Source of the DNA: Oscillospiraceae bacterium
Lineage (GTDB): Bacteria > Bacillota > Clostridia > Oscillospirales > CAG-272
Length of the DNA: 56,672 nt
Reading direction: 5' to 3'
Assembly (NCBI GenBank): GCA_015065385.1
Contig: SVQK01000103.1
Span: 1 to 56,672, forward strand
The notes below the pieces were generated by a model. That model made no database searches, was not told the DNA's origin, and saw only the letters and a program-made list of their open reading frames with translations. Below, in pieces: positions 1-7,347 of this stretch. Both the position numbers and the translations under genes were made by a program. Positions within the stretch are counted from its first letter, which is position 1. The number at the start of each line of letters is the position of its first letter.

Positions 1-441
1 GGCGGCGCCCCGGTAGTCGTCCCCCGAGAACATATCGGGATAGGACTTCATGTCGAGCGTGCCCCTGATGGAATCGGCCATTTCGGAGGAAATCAGGCCG
101 ATGTTGCATTCCGCGTCCGGTTCGTACCAGAGCTCTTCGTCGGTGAAATACATGACCAGCGTGCCGTCGATGATCTTGGCTGGCTGGGAGAGCTCCAGTC
201 TTGTGATGGTGGTGATTTCCACGTTTTCCGTGGGCGCGGTCGGCTCCTCCGCCGGTTCTTCTTCCGCGGCGGGCTCTTCCTCTTCCGGCGTTTTCCCGAT
301 GACTTCGGGCGCGCTGAGTTCGGTTTGTTCGGCCTGAGCCGGAGCATCGTCGGCGGGTTCGTCGCCGGAGTTGCTGTCTGAACAGGAGACAACGCTCAGA
401 GCAAGCAGCAGAGACAGGACGATCAGTGAGAATTTCTTCAT
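1..441 (-). CDS. Putative lipoprotein, 3' end cut by window edge
   Basis: The frame opens at ATG 441 and stays open to base 1, so only the first 147 residues are visible. It begins MKKFSLIVLSLLLALSVVSC, a signal peptide ending in a lipobox (VVSC), so the protein is likely lipidated and anchored outside the membrane. Next comes a low-complexity acidic linker rich in Glu, Ala and Pro (about residues 27-75), then a folded part (ITRLELSQPAKIIDGTLVMY and on) that I do not recognise. The start is supported by AAGGAG at 451-456, nine bases upstream. Function unknown; substrate-binding or cell-surface roles are both open. Confidence 0.75.
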   Translation of the reverse strand, partial: MKKFSLIVLSLLLALSVVSCSDSNSGDEPADDAPAQAEQTELSAPEVIGKTPEEEEPAAEEEPAEEPTAPTENVEITTITRLELSQPAKIIDGTLVMYFTDEELWYEPDAECNIGLISSEMADSIRGTLDMKSYPDMFSGDDYRGAA

Positions 442-484
442 GTCGGACAGCTCCTTTGTGATTTTTGGGATGATGGACGTGTTT

Positions 485-493
485 ATTGTACCA
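485..493 (-). promoter_or_regulatory. Extended -10 promoter of the lipoprotein gene
   Basis: On the minus strand TACAAT (490-485) is preceded by TGG, an extended -10. No good -35 is seen 16-18 bases upstream. It lies 44 bases before the ATG at 441. Confidence 0.5.
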
Positions 494-575
494 TAACCGC
501 GGCTCGATTGATAGTGTTTTTTATGAACTTTTTTTCGCCGCCGTTCAAGGGCGGGAGCCGCATCCGGAAAAGAAA

Positions 576-602
576 ACGCGCGGAAAAAGCGTAACCGCGC
601 GT
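576..602. repeat. 8-bp inverted repeat between divergent promoters
   Basis: ACGCGCGG (576-583) and CCGCGCGT (595-602) form a perfect 8-bp stem with an 11-base loop. Read on the minus strand it is followed by TTTTCTTTT, so it resembles a terminator, but no minus-strand gene lies just upstream. It may be an operator or a stop for antisense transcription. Confidence 0.4.
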
Positions 603-622
603 CGAAATCTTCCCCCACCCCA

Positions 623-651
623 TTGACAAAACGGGCGCGCTCTGTTATAAT
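623..651 (+). promoter_or_regulatory. Sigma-A promoter of the SCIFF cluster
   Basis: TTGACA (623-628), 17-base spacer, TATAAT (646-651), with TG at 643-644 giving an extended -10. This is a near-perfect housekeeping promoter, which fits high constitutive expression of the precursor peptide. Confidence 0.9.
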
Positions 652-690
652 ATTCCCGTTAAATCCATCCGGAAAAGGAGAACTATCGTC

Positions 691-840
691 ATGAAGAGAA
701 TCCGTACCCTCACCAACCGTACCCTGAAAGCCAGCGCGAAGAACGGCGGCTGCGGCGAATGCCAGACCTCCTGCCAGTCCGCGTGCAAGACATCCTGCGG
801 CGTTGCCAACCAGAAGTGCGAGAACAAGAACAACAAATAA
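691..840 (+). CDS. scfA: SCIFF ranthipeptide precursor (six cysteines in forty-five residues)
   Basis: This 49-residue peptide starts MKRIRTLTNRTLKASAKNGG and has six Cys at 21, 24, 28, 32, 36 and 43 in the pattern CGEC-QTSC-QSAC-KTSC-GVANQKC. That spacing and the LKASAK...GGCGEC core identify the SCIFF family, a ribosomally made peptide found almost throughout Clostridia. The adjacent radical SAM enzyme installs thioether links between Cys sulfurs and other residues (ranthipeptide class). AAGGAG (675-680) sits 10 bases before the ATG. Family members have been linked to quorum-sensing-like control in some clostridia; nothing here shows that role directly. It was found by eye, being shorter than usual ORF cut-offs. 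Confidence 0.95.
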   Translation: MKRIRTLTNRTLKASAKNGGCGECQTSCQSACKTSCGVANQKCENKNNK

Positions 841-860
841 GCTGTCTTGCTTTCCGATAA

Positions 861-898
861 AAACCGCTTGCCTCAGGACCGGCAGGCGGATTTTATTT
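861..898 (+). terminator. Attenuating terminator between SCIFF peptide and maturase
   Basis: CCGCTTGCC (864-872) pairs with GGCAGGCGG (881-889) through nine pairs including one G-U, followed by ATTTTATTT (890-898). Partial termination here would give far more precursor mRNA than maturase mRNA from the single promoter. Confidence 0.75.
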
Positions 899-945
899 GT
901 GAGCCCGGATCCCATCCGGAAAGAACGGCGGACAGGAGTCAGACC

Positions 946-2382
946 ATGATCCATCGCTATGAACTGAACGGCTGCCATATCGTGCTGGACGTCTGCAGCG
1001 GCAGCGTCCATGTCGTGGATGAGGTAGCCTATGAAATGATCGGGCTGTACGAGACGTGCGGTCCGGAGGAAACCGTCGCCCTGACCCTCGAGAAGTTCCC
1101 GGAGCTGACGGAGGAGGAGGCGCGGGACTGCCTTTCCGATATCGAAGAGCTGAAAGCGGAGGGAACGCTCTATTCCGAGGACGAATACAAGGACCGTTCC
1201 TTCGATTTCAAGGCGCGCTATACAAACGTAAAAGCACTCTGCCTTCACGTCGCGCATACCTGCAACCTGAACTGCGAATACTGTTTCGCGGCGCAGGGGC
1301 GGTTCCACGGGGAAGAAGCGCTCATGTCCTTTGAGACGGGAAAAGCCGCGCTCGACTTTCTTGTGAAGAACTCCGGACGCCACGTCAATCTCGAGGTGGA
1401 TTTCTTCGGCGGAGAACCTCTCGTGAACTTCGGCGTGGTGAAACAGCTTGTGGAATACGCCCGCTCCATCGAAAAGGACGCCGGAAAGAACTTCCGCTTT
1501 ACCCTCACCACAAACGGCGTGAACATCGACGACGACGTGATCGATTTCTGCAACCGGGAATGTCACAACGTGGTGCTCTCCCTCGACGGACGCAAGGAGA
1601 TCCACGACGCCTCCCGGAAGGACCGGGCCGGAAACGGCTCCTACGACCGGATCGTGCCGAAATTCAAAAAGCTCGTCGAAGCGCGCGGCGGGACCGGCTA
1701 CTACATGCGCGGCACCTTTACCCACCGCAACCCCGATTTCACAAAGGACGTCTTCCACATGGCGGATCTGGGATTCACGGAGCTCTCCATGGAGCCCGTG
1801 GTCTCCCCGCCCGGAACGCCGTGGGCATTGACCGACGAGGATCTCCCCGTCATTCTCGAGCAGTACGAGATCCTTGCGAAGGAAATGCTGAAACGGAAAC
1901 AGGAAGGGCGTCCCTTTACCTTCTATCATTATATGCTCGATCTCAACCATGGGCCGTGCATCTACAAGAGAATCGCGGGATGCGGCTCCGGAACGGAATA
2001 CTTCGCCGTAACGCCCTCGGGCGACCTCTATCCCTGCCACCAGTTCGTAGGAGATGAAAAGTACCGGATGGGCAATGTATGGGACGGCGTGACGAATACG
2101 GAACTGCGTGACGAATTCAAGCTCTGCAACGTGTACGCGCGGCCCGAATGCGCCGACTGCTGGGCAAGATTCTACTGCTCCGGAGGATGCGCGGCCAATG
2201 CCTATCACGCGACCGGCTCCATCCGCGGCGTTTACGAATACGGCTGCGAGCTGTTCCGGAAGCGGATCGAATGCGCGATCATGCTCAAGGCAATGGAAGC
2301 CGAGCTCGGTCTGGATGCGGATATGGGCGAGGCCTGCGAAGGGGACTGCGGAGCCTGTCTCGACGAGGCGAATATGACATGA
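946..2382 (+). CDS. scfB: SCIFF radical SAM maturase (SPASM domain)
   Basis: The enzyme makes thioether cross-links in the SCIFF peptide using S-adenosylmethionine and Fe-S clusters. The 478-residue form starts at ATG 946, seven bases after AGGAG (934-938); the frame is open back to a TTG at 847, but homologues begin near MIHRYELNG. The N-terminal part (1-90) looks like the peptide-binding RRE-type region. The radical SAM cluster motif CNLNCEYC gives Cys106, Cys110 and Cys113. The C-terminal SPASM part has CGSGTEYFAV, LYPCH, CADCWARFYCSGGC and a late CELF, ligands for auxiliary clusters. Length and motifs fit the family. It overlaps the MATE gene by four bases (ATGA), so the two are translationally coupled. 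Confidence 0.93.
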   Translation: MIHRYELNGCHIVLDVCSGSVHVVDEVAYEMIGLYETCGPEETVALTLEKFPELTEEEARDCLSDIEELKAEGTLYSEDEYKDRSFDFKARYTNVKALCLHVAHTCNLNCEYCFAAQGRFHGEEALMSFETGKAALDFLVKNSGRHVNLEVDFFGGEPLVNFGVVKQLVEYARSIEKDAGKNFRFTLTTNGVNIDDDVIDFCNRECHNVVLSLDGRKEIHDASRKDRAGNGSYDRIVPKFKKLVEARGGTGYYMRGTFTHRNPDFTKDVFHMADLGFTELSMEPVVSPPGTPWALTDEDLPVILEQYEILAKEMLKRKQEGRPFTFYHYMLDLNHGPCIYKRIAGCGSGTEYFAVTPSGDLYPCHQFVGDEKYRMGNVWDGVTNTELRDEFKLCNVYARPECADCWARFYCSGGCAANAYHATGSIRGVYEYGCELFRKRIECAIMLKAMEAELGLDADMGEACEGDCGACLDEANMT

Positions 2383-3803
2383 ATTTCCGCCGCAAATACA
2401 TCGGCGACCGCGCCTTTTACCGGATGCTCTTCATCCTTGTCCTTCCCCTCATCATTCAGCAGGGCATCACCAATTTTGTGTCGCTGCTCGACAATCTGAT
2501 GGTCGGAGGCCTCGGGACGCTGCCCATGAGCGCGGTTTCCATTGTAAACCAGCTGATATTCGTCTTTAATCTGGCGATTTTCGGCGGTCTTTCCGGCGCT
2601 TCGATCTTCGGGACGCAGTTCTTCGGACTGCGAGACTGGCAGGGCATGCGGGACACCTTCCGGGTCAAGCTGGTGTTCTCCGTCGTCGTGTCCGCCGCGG
2701 CCGTGACGGTCTTCCTTTTGTTCGGAGACAGCCTGATGATGCTCTTTCTGAAAGGGGAGACCAACACGCCGGAGGAGATTGCCCGGACCGTCGCCGAAGC
2801 CCGTTCCTATCTCAGCGTCGCGGTGATAGGCCTTCTGCCATTCGCTCTGGTGCAGACGTACGCCGGGACCATGCGCGAAACCGGAGAGACGGTCGGACCG
2901 ATGACGGCGGGCCTGATCGCCATTTTCGTGAACCTGATTTTCAACTACCTCCTGATCTACGGCAAATTCGGCTTTCCGGAAATGGGCGTGAAGGGCGCGG
3001 CGGTTGCGACGGTGCTGTCCCGGCTGGTGGAAACGGCTTATGTGGTCGCTCAATGCCATCGCAGGCACAAATGGTTCCGCTTCATTGAAGGCGTCTACCG
3101 CCGTTTCCGGATCCCAGCGGCTCTGGTGAAGCGGATTGCCGTCACCGGTACGCCGCTGCTTGTCAACGAGATCCTGTGGTCCCTCGGGATGACTTTCATC
3201 AACCGGAACTACTCCCTGCGCGGCATTACGGTCATCGCGGCCACGAATATCGCGGGCACCGTCTGGAATCTCTTCTGCGTCATCATGTTCGCCATGGGTT
3301 CCGCAGTGTCCATTCTGGTCGGTCAGCGGCTCGGAGCGGGCGACCGGGAAGGCGCGATCGACGTCAACAACAAGCTGATCTTCTTCACCATTGTCTCCCA
3401 TGTGGCGGTCGGAGGACTCCTCGTAGCAGCCGCGCCGTTCATTCCGCGCCTGTACAACGTGGAGCCGGAGGTCCGGGCGATGGCCTCGTCGTTCCTCATG
3501 ATCGCGGGAGCCGCCGCGCCGATTCACGCGTTCATCCATGTGATTTACTTTGCCATCCGGTCCGGCGGAAAAACCTTCGTGACGTTTCTGTTTGATTCCG
3601 TCTACACATGGGTCGTGCCCGCGTCCCTGTCCTTCATCCTCTGCCGGTTCACCGGACTGGGGATCGTCCCGATCTACTTTGCCGTTCAGTTCATCGACGT
3701 GGTAAAGCTCTTCATCGGAGTCCCGCTTCTGCGCTCCGGCTTTTGGGCGAACCGGATCGTGGAAGTATCGAAACCCGAAGACGAAGGGGAGGATCCGGCA
3801 TGA
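2379..3803 (+). CDS. MATE family efflux transporter
   Basis: A 474-residue membrane protein with about 12 hydrophobic segments and the MATE pattern near the N-terminus (LVLPLIIQQGITNFVSLLDN, MVGGLGTLPMSAVSIVNQL) repeated in the second half (TGTPLLVNEILWSLGMTFIN). MATE proteins export drugs, toxins or metabolites using Na+ or H+ gradients in the cytoplasmic membrane. The ATG at 2379 overlaps the maturase stop (ATGA); an upstream in-frame extension into the maturase is not needed. It also shares ATGA with the next gene. Co-transcription with the SCIFF genes suggests a link, but a MATE exporting a peptide would be unusual, so the substrate is unknown. Confidence 0.88.
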   Translation: MNFRRKYIGDRAFYRMLFILVLPLIIQQGITNFVSLLDNLMVGGLGTLPMSAVSIVNQLIFVFNLAIFGGLSGASIFGTQFFGLRDWQGMRDTFRVKLVFSVVVSAAAVTVFLLFGDSLMMLFLKGETNTPEEIARTVAEARSYLSVAVIGLLPFALVQTYAGTMRETGETVGPMTAGLIAIFVNLIFNYLLIYGKFGFPEMGVKGAAVATVLSRLVETAYVVAQCHRRHKWFRFIEGVYRRFRIPAALVKRIAVTGTPLLVNEILWSLGMTFINRNYSLRGITVIAATNIAGTVWNLFCVIMFAMGSAVSILVGQRLGAGDREGAIDVNNKLIFFTIVSHVAVGGLLVAAAPFIPRLYNVEPEVRAMASSFLMIAGAAAPIHAFIHVIYFAIRSGGKTFVTFLFDSVYTWVVPASLSFILCRFTGLGIVPIYFAVQFIDVVKLFIGVPLLRSGFWANRIVEVSKPEDEGEDPA

Positions 3804-4300
3804 AGCTCTCTGCCAAAATGGGGCGCGGCGGAGTCATGACGCTGTGCCCGCCTCTTTCCCGGACGCCGGTTTTCACGGTGACGGAGGAAAAGGGCGGCGC
3901 GGTCTGCCATGTGCGTGCGAAGGACGGATCGTATCTCGCCTCGCTCGAGCGGGACACTGCTATCCGCGGCTCGCTGATCTTCAATGTTTACAAGGGCAGT
4001 GTCCGCGTGGGAACCGTCGCGGCGGCAGAGAGGGTCTCGAAGGATCCGGACGCCCTGCCCGTGCTTTCCTTTTCGTGGGGAAAGCGGGAGTTCGACGGAC
4101 ATATCCTCACCGCTCCGATCTGGGAATCGGACGCAAGAAGGCGGAGGGAGCTGGCGGAAATCCGGAAGACGCTCCGCGGTTTTGTCCTCCGGCTGACAAA
4201 GGGGATCTCTCAGGGGGACGCATGCGACGCGGTTCTCGCCCTGAGCGCCGTCATGATCTGGGACCGCGTTCGAAAACGGCAGGGAGGAGGATCGCTTTGA
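3800..4300 (+). CDS. LURP-one-like protein, divergent copy 1
   Basis: A 166-residue soluble protein. It shares landmarks with the two genes that follow: a CHVRAKDGSYLASLERD segment like HVRGANGGYLASVKQK in copy 3, a central FNVYKG, and a C-terminal helix DAVLALSAVMIWDR. LURP-one-related (DUF567, Tubby C-terminal-like) proteins are beta-barrels around a hydrophobic helix, related to phospholipid scramblases; bacterial roles are poorly known. It starts at ATG 3800 overlapping the MATE stop and ends at 4300 overlapping the next TTG start, so it belongs to the same operon. Family assignment rests on similarity to copy 3 and is inference. Confidence 0.7.
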   Translation: MKLSAKMGRGGVMTLCPPLSRTPVFTVTEEKGGAVCHVRAKDGSYLASLERDTAIRGSLIFNVYKGSVRVGTVAAAERVSKDPDALPVLSFSWGKREFDGHILTAPIWESDARRRRELAEIRKTLRGFVLRLTKGISQGDACDAVLALSAVMIWDRVRKRQGGGSL

Positions 4301-4770
4301 CGCTTATCATCGGCAGACGGCTGACCGGATCCTCGTCCTACCGGGTGACGGAAGGATGGGCGGGGCGCCTCGCCTATATCGCGCAATACGAGGAGGAGGG
4401 CACGGTTTTCCACGTCCGGGACGGGGGAGGCGTTTACCTCGCAACCCTCGAGCGCGCGCACGTCAACGAGCACCGTCTCGCGGGCTTCAATGTCTACAAG
4501 GATACGAGACTGGCCGGAGAGATGCTGGCTTTTCCGGACCGCACCTGGTCGAAGGACTGGCTGGATCCGACCCTTTATGTGCTGTACCGGCACTGGCATG
4601 TGTCCCACGGGTGGATCACCGGGGAGAACCGGGTGACAGCCGCCACGGTCGCCCAATCCCCGATCGGAAAGAAGCTGACGGTCCACGACCCCGCCGACGC
4701 TCTGGACGCCCTTCTTTCCGTCCTCGCGCTGTTTCTCTACCGCGACTGGTTCGGCAAGGAACATTTCTGA
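4297..4770 (+). CDS. LURP-one-like protein, divergent copy 2 (TTG start)
   Basis: A 157-residue protein starting at TTG 4297, which overlaps the previous stop (TTGA) and sits six bases after AGGGAGGAGG (4281-4290). Landmarks match its neighbours: FHVRDGGGVYLATLERAHVN, then GFNVYKDTRLAGEM, then a C-terminal helix ALDALLSVLALFLYRDW. It is closest in layout to copy 1. No signal peptide or separate membrane span is visible apart from the hydrophobic C-terminal helix that normally fills the barrel in this fold. Function unknown. Confidence 0.7.
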   Translation: MTLIIGRRLTGSSSYRVTEGWAGRLAYIAQYEEEGTVFHVRDGGGVYLATLERAHVNEHRLAGFNVYKDTRLAGEMLAFPDRTWSKDWLDPTLYVLYRHWHVSHGWITGENRVTAATVAQSPIGKKLTVHDPADALDALLSVLALFLYRDWFGKEHF

Positions 4771-4801
4771 CGATTCCGAATGAAAGACGATGGAGGATTC
4801 C

Positions 4802-5272
4802 ATGAAACTGATTTTCAAGCAGCGGTTCATGACATGGCTGGATTCCTACGATATTTACGACGAGGCGGGGAATACGGTCTATACGGTCGAGAGCGAGATG
4901 GCATGGTCGAAGCTCATGCATGTGCGCGGGGCGAACGGGGGATATCTGGCCTCGGTCAAGCAGAAGTTCTGGGCGTTCCGTTCGACTTTTGAGATCTATA
5001 TCGGCCCCGAATTCGCCGGAAGGATCCGCCGTACCGGTCCCGTTTTCCTGCCGCACTACGACATCGACTTCCGCGGATGGCAGGCGGACGGTGATTTCAT
5101 GGGGTTTGATTACACCATCTCCGACGCCGCGGGAAACCTTGTCGCCACCGTATCAAAGGAGCTCTTCAAGCTGACGGATACTTACATCATCGACGTTGCA
5201 AATCCGGACGATTCCCTCTACGCGCTGCTGCTGGTCCTCTCCATCGACGCGGAAAAGGCGAGCAGTTCCTGA
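4802..5272 (+). CDS. LURP-one-related (DUF567/YxjI-like) family protein, copy 3
   Basis: This 156-residue protein is the clearest family member: MKLIFKQRFMTWLDSYDIYD, then NTVYTVES, LASVKQKFWAFRSTFEIYIG, FDYTISDAAGNLVATVSKEL, TDTYIIDV and a final helix DDSLYALLLVLSIDAEK. These match the repeated strand pattern of LURP-one/Tubby-like barrels. I chose ATG 4802 with GGAGG at 4792-4796; an in-frame ATG at 4790 would place that site inside the gene. It is 31 bases after copy 2 and is followed by a terminator at 5340, so it ends the SCIFF-MATE operon. Membrane-lipid sensing is possible but unproven. Confidence 0.85.
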   Translation: MKLIFKQRFMTWLDSYDIYDEAGNTVYTVESEMAWSKLMHVRGANGGYLASVKQKFWAFRSTFEIYIGPEFAGRIRRTGPVFLPHYDIDFRGWQADGDFMGFDYTISDAAGNLVATVSKELFKLTDTYIIDVANPDDSLYALLLVLSIDAEKASSS

Positions 5273-5339
5273 TTCCGCGTCGATATCCCGGCGAAGCACT
5301 ACCGCCGCGCCGACCTCAAATCCATCAAAACCGCATTTC

Positions 5340-5374
5340 CGGAGCCTTCCACGGGCTCCGTTTTCGATTTTTTG
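5340..5374 (+). terminator. Intrinsic terminator ending the SCIFF-MATE-LURP operon
   Basis: CGGAGCC (5340-5346) pairs with GGCTCCG (5354-5360), followed by TTTTCGATTTTTT. No other terminator lies between 861-898 and here. Confidence 0.85.
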
Positions 5375-5449
5375 CAGCAAAGTCTGGTGACAGCACGGAT
5401 GAGTGCGCTTACCAACGGTAGAGACTGTATATCTTGCGAATCCCGTCCC

Positions 5450-6691
5450 TCAGGATTTTCGCATCTCCGCTTCGATCTCCTCGATCGTCCGCGGAACCTT
5501 CACGCCGAGGTTTTCGCATCCGTCCGGCGTCACGAGGCAGTTGTCCTCGAGCCGGAACCCGATGCCCCATTCTTCGCAGTACACGCCGATATCCACGCAG
5601 AACACCATCCCCGGCGCGACTTTTTCCGGGCGGATCACGATGTCGTGCGTGTCGAATCCGACGTGATGGGAACCGCCGTGCCACATGAGCTTACCGATGT
5701 TCTCGAACTTATCCACAAGCCCGTACTCATGGAGATACCCGTAGCAGAACCGCTTCGCCTCCCTGTCTACTTCCTCCATGAGGTATCCCGGTCTGATGAT
5801 CCCGAAGAGGTGCTGGGAGGTGGCGTAAACGGCTTCGTAAAGTTTGCGCTGGCGCTCGTTGAATCTTCCGTTCAGCGGGAATCCGCGGGAGATGTCGCAG
5901 CCCACGAAATCATAGCAGGCGCCGACGTCGCAGAGAACCATGTCCCCGTCGTGCGCCGTTCCCTGATAAGCGTAATAATGGATGCAGAAATTGTTCCGAC
6001 CGGCGGAAATGATGGACGGGAAGGCGGGCTCGAGACAACCGTTTTTCACAAGGGCGTTGTCGTAGAGCATCTTGATTTCGTATTCCTTCATGCCGTCCTT
6101 TACGCCGCGCATCATGGCCCGGATCCCGTCTCCGGTGATCCGCACCGCCTCCCGCATGGCTTCGATTTCGCAGTCCTCCTTGACGGTTCTCAGCCCCGCG
6201 AGGATCGGACGGCTGTTTTCGATCCCGAGCCACGGGAACTGCTCCCGGATGGCATCGGCAAATCGGTGCGCCTCGGTGTGATCCCGCAGATCGCGCGTCT
6301 CGTCGATATCCAGATAGACCGTCTTCACATCGTTGAGCGCGGCGGCGAAAAACGGTTCGAAATCAGCCGTGTATCCGATCTCTTCGACGCCGGACAGGGA
6401 GACCGCTTCGTCCGCTTTGGTCCTTCTGCCCGTCCATCTCTCCTTCAAAAGATCCGCCGGGAGCAGAAAGAGCTTTTCCTTCGTTCCGCTCCCGTCCTTT
6501 TTGACGGCGAGGATCAGACCGGCGTCCCGCGCGATCCCGGTCAGATAGACAAAGTTCCGGTCGGAGAAAAAGGGATAATCCTCGTCCGCCCGTTTCCGCG
6601 GCGCGAATCCGGAGAAAAAGAGGGCAAGGGATCCCTCGGGCAGCTTCTCCGCCAGCTTTTTGCGATTGTTCCTGTAAAATTCAGCCTTCAT
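5450..6691 (-). CDS. pepP: Xaa-Pro aminopeptidase (aminopeptidase P, M24B)
   Basis: A 413-residue cytosolic metallopeptidase that removes an N-terminal residue before proline. The N-terminal creatinase-like part includes ALFFSGFAPRKRADEDYPFF and DRNFVYLTGI. The C-terminal pita-bread domain carries the metal ligands: Asp in MVLCDVGACYDFVGCDISR, His in GGSHHVGFDTHD, and Glu in CVDIGVY...GIGFRLEDNCL. It starts at ATG 6691 and overlaps the stop of the upstream GNAT gene by four bases (ATGA). Useful in peptide catabolism in an amino-acid-using anaerobe. Confidence 0.92.
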   Translation of the reverse strand: MKAEFYRNNRKKLAEKLPEGSLALFFSGFAPRKRADEDYPFFSDRNFVYLTGIARDAGLILAVKKDGSGTKEKLFLLPADLLKERWTGRRTKADEAVSLSGVEEIGYTADFEPFFAAALNDVKTVYLDIDETRDLRDHTEAHRFADAIREQFPWLGIENSRPILAGLRTVKEDCEIEAMREAVRITGDGIRAMMRGVKDGMKEYEIKMLYDNALVKNGCLEPAFPSIISAGRNNFCIHYYAYQGTAHDGDMVLCDVGACYDFVGCDISRGFPLNGRFNERQRKLYEAVYATSQHLFGIIRPGYLMEEVDREAKRFCYGYLHEYGLVDKFENIGKLMWHGGSHHVGFDTHDIVIRPEKVAPGMVFCVDIGVYCEEWGIGFRLEDNCLVTPDGCENLGVKVPRTIEEIEAEMRKS

Positions 6692-7239
6692 GTGTAGTCC
6701 TTTCCCGTGTCGTTCATGAATTTGTTCCGGTTTTCCATTATATCACCGGACGGGGGATTTGTAAAGACCGGCAGGTCATTTCGAACGGGTCGGATCCGCT
6801 TTTCCATGTGCGTATCGTCGGTGTAGAGATACCCGTGCTTTTGGTAGAATGCCCTCGATTCGAACCAGATTTCCGGATCCCCGCCGAGATGCACCCGGAT
6901 CGTCGTCTTTCCCGCGGCCCGGATCGCCTCCTCCGCCGTATGGAGAAGGGCTGTCCCGATCCCCTGACGCTTGAGGGCCGCCTTTACGAAGAACCGGTGA
7001 AGGAAAACCTCCTCCGTTCCCGCAACGGACCGGTATCCGACGCATCCGACCACGCGCTCCCGTTCCGTCCTGTCTTTGCGGAGCGCAAGCCAGAAACCGT
7101 CCCCCGTGTCGAGATAATTGCTCCGCACATCCAAAAGATCCTCTCTGAGCGTGGGAATCAGCCCCAGCGCGTCCTTGGCTTCGAGCGTCATGAAAATCAT
7201 GTCGTCCCGGTACCGTTCCTCATATGGTATGATGCACAT
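6688..7239 (-). CDS. GNAT family N-acetyltransferase
   Basis: 183 residues from ATG 7239, seven bases after AAAGGAGG (7254-7247). The acetyl-CoA binding motif A is clear: VFLHRFFVKAALKRQGIGTA, followed by LLHTAEEAIRAAGKTTIRVH and a Tyr-rich end SRAFYQKHGYLY. It precedes pepP and is translationally coupled to it. Substrate unknown; single-domain GNATs of this size acetylate amines, antibiotics or protein N-termini. A longer frame extends upstream to 7545 but runs into polA's coding strand and lacks a better start. Confidence 0.85.
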   Translation of the reverse strand: MCIIPYEERYRDDMIFMTLEAKDALGLIPTLREDLLDVRSNYLDTGDGFWLALRKDRTERERVVGCVGYRSVAGTEEVFLHRFFVKAALKRQGIGTALLHTAEEAIRAAGKTTIRVHLGGDPEIWFESRAFYQKHGYLYTDDTHMEKRIRPVRNDLPVFTNPPSGDIMENRNKFMNDTGKDYT

Positions 7240-7278
7240 CTTCACGCCTCCTTTTCCTGCGATTTCCGAAAAAAACAA

Positions 7279-7307
7279 TTGCATCCGCCCCGGGTTTGTG
7301 TTATACT
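7279..7307 (+). promoter_or_regulatory. Sigma-A promoter of polA
   Basis: TTGCAT (7279-7284), 17-base spacer, TATACT (7302-7307), with TGT just before the -10. About 33 bases of leader precede the polA start. Confidence 0.8.
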
Positions 7308-7347
7308 GAATCCAACCATCACAACGACTGAAACGGAATTCTGTTCC

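Noticed and set aside
2148..2378. Upstream extension of the MATE gene
   Set aside because: It overlaps the essential SPASM cysteines of the maturase in another frame, and ATG 2379 with ATGA coupling is sufficient.
5372..6697. 441-codon open frame on the plus strand
   Set aside because: Opposite pepP, which carries all metal-binding residues.
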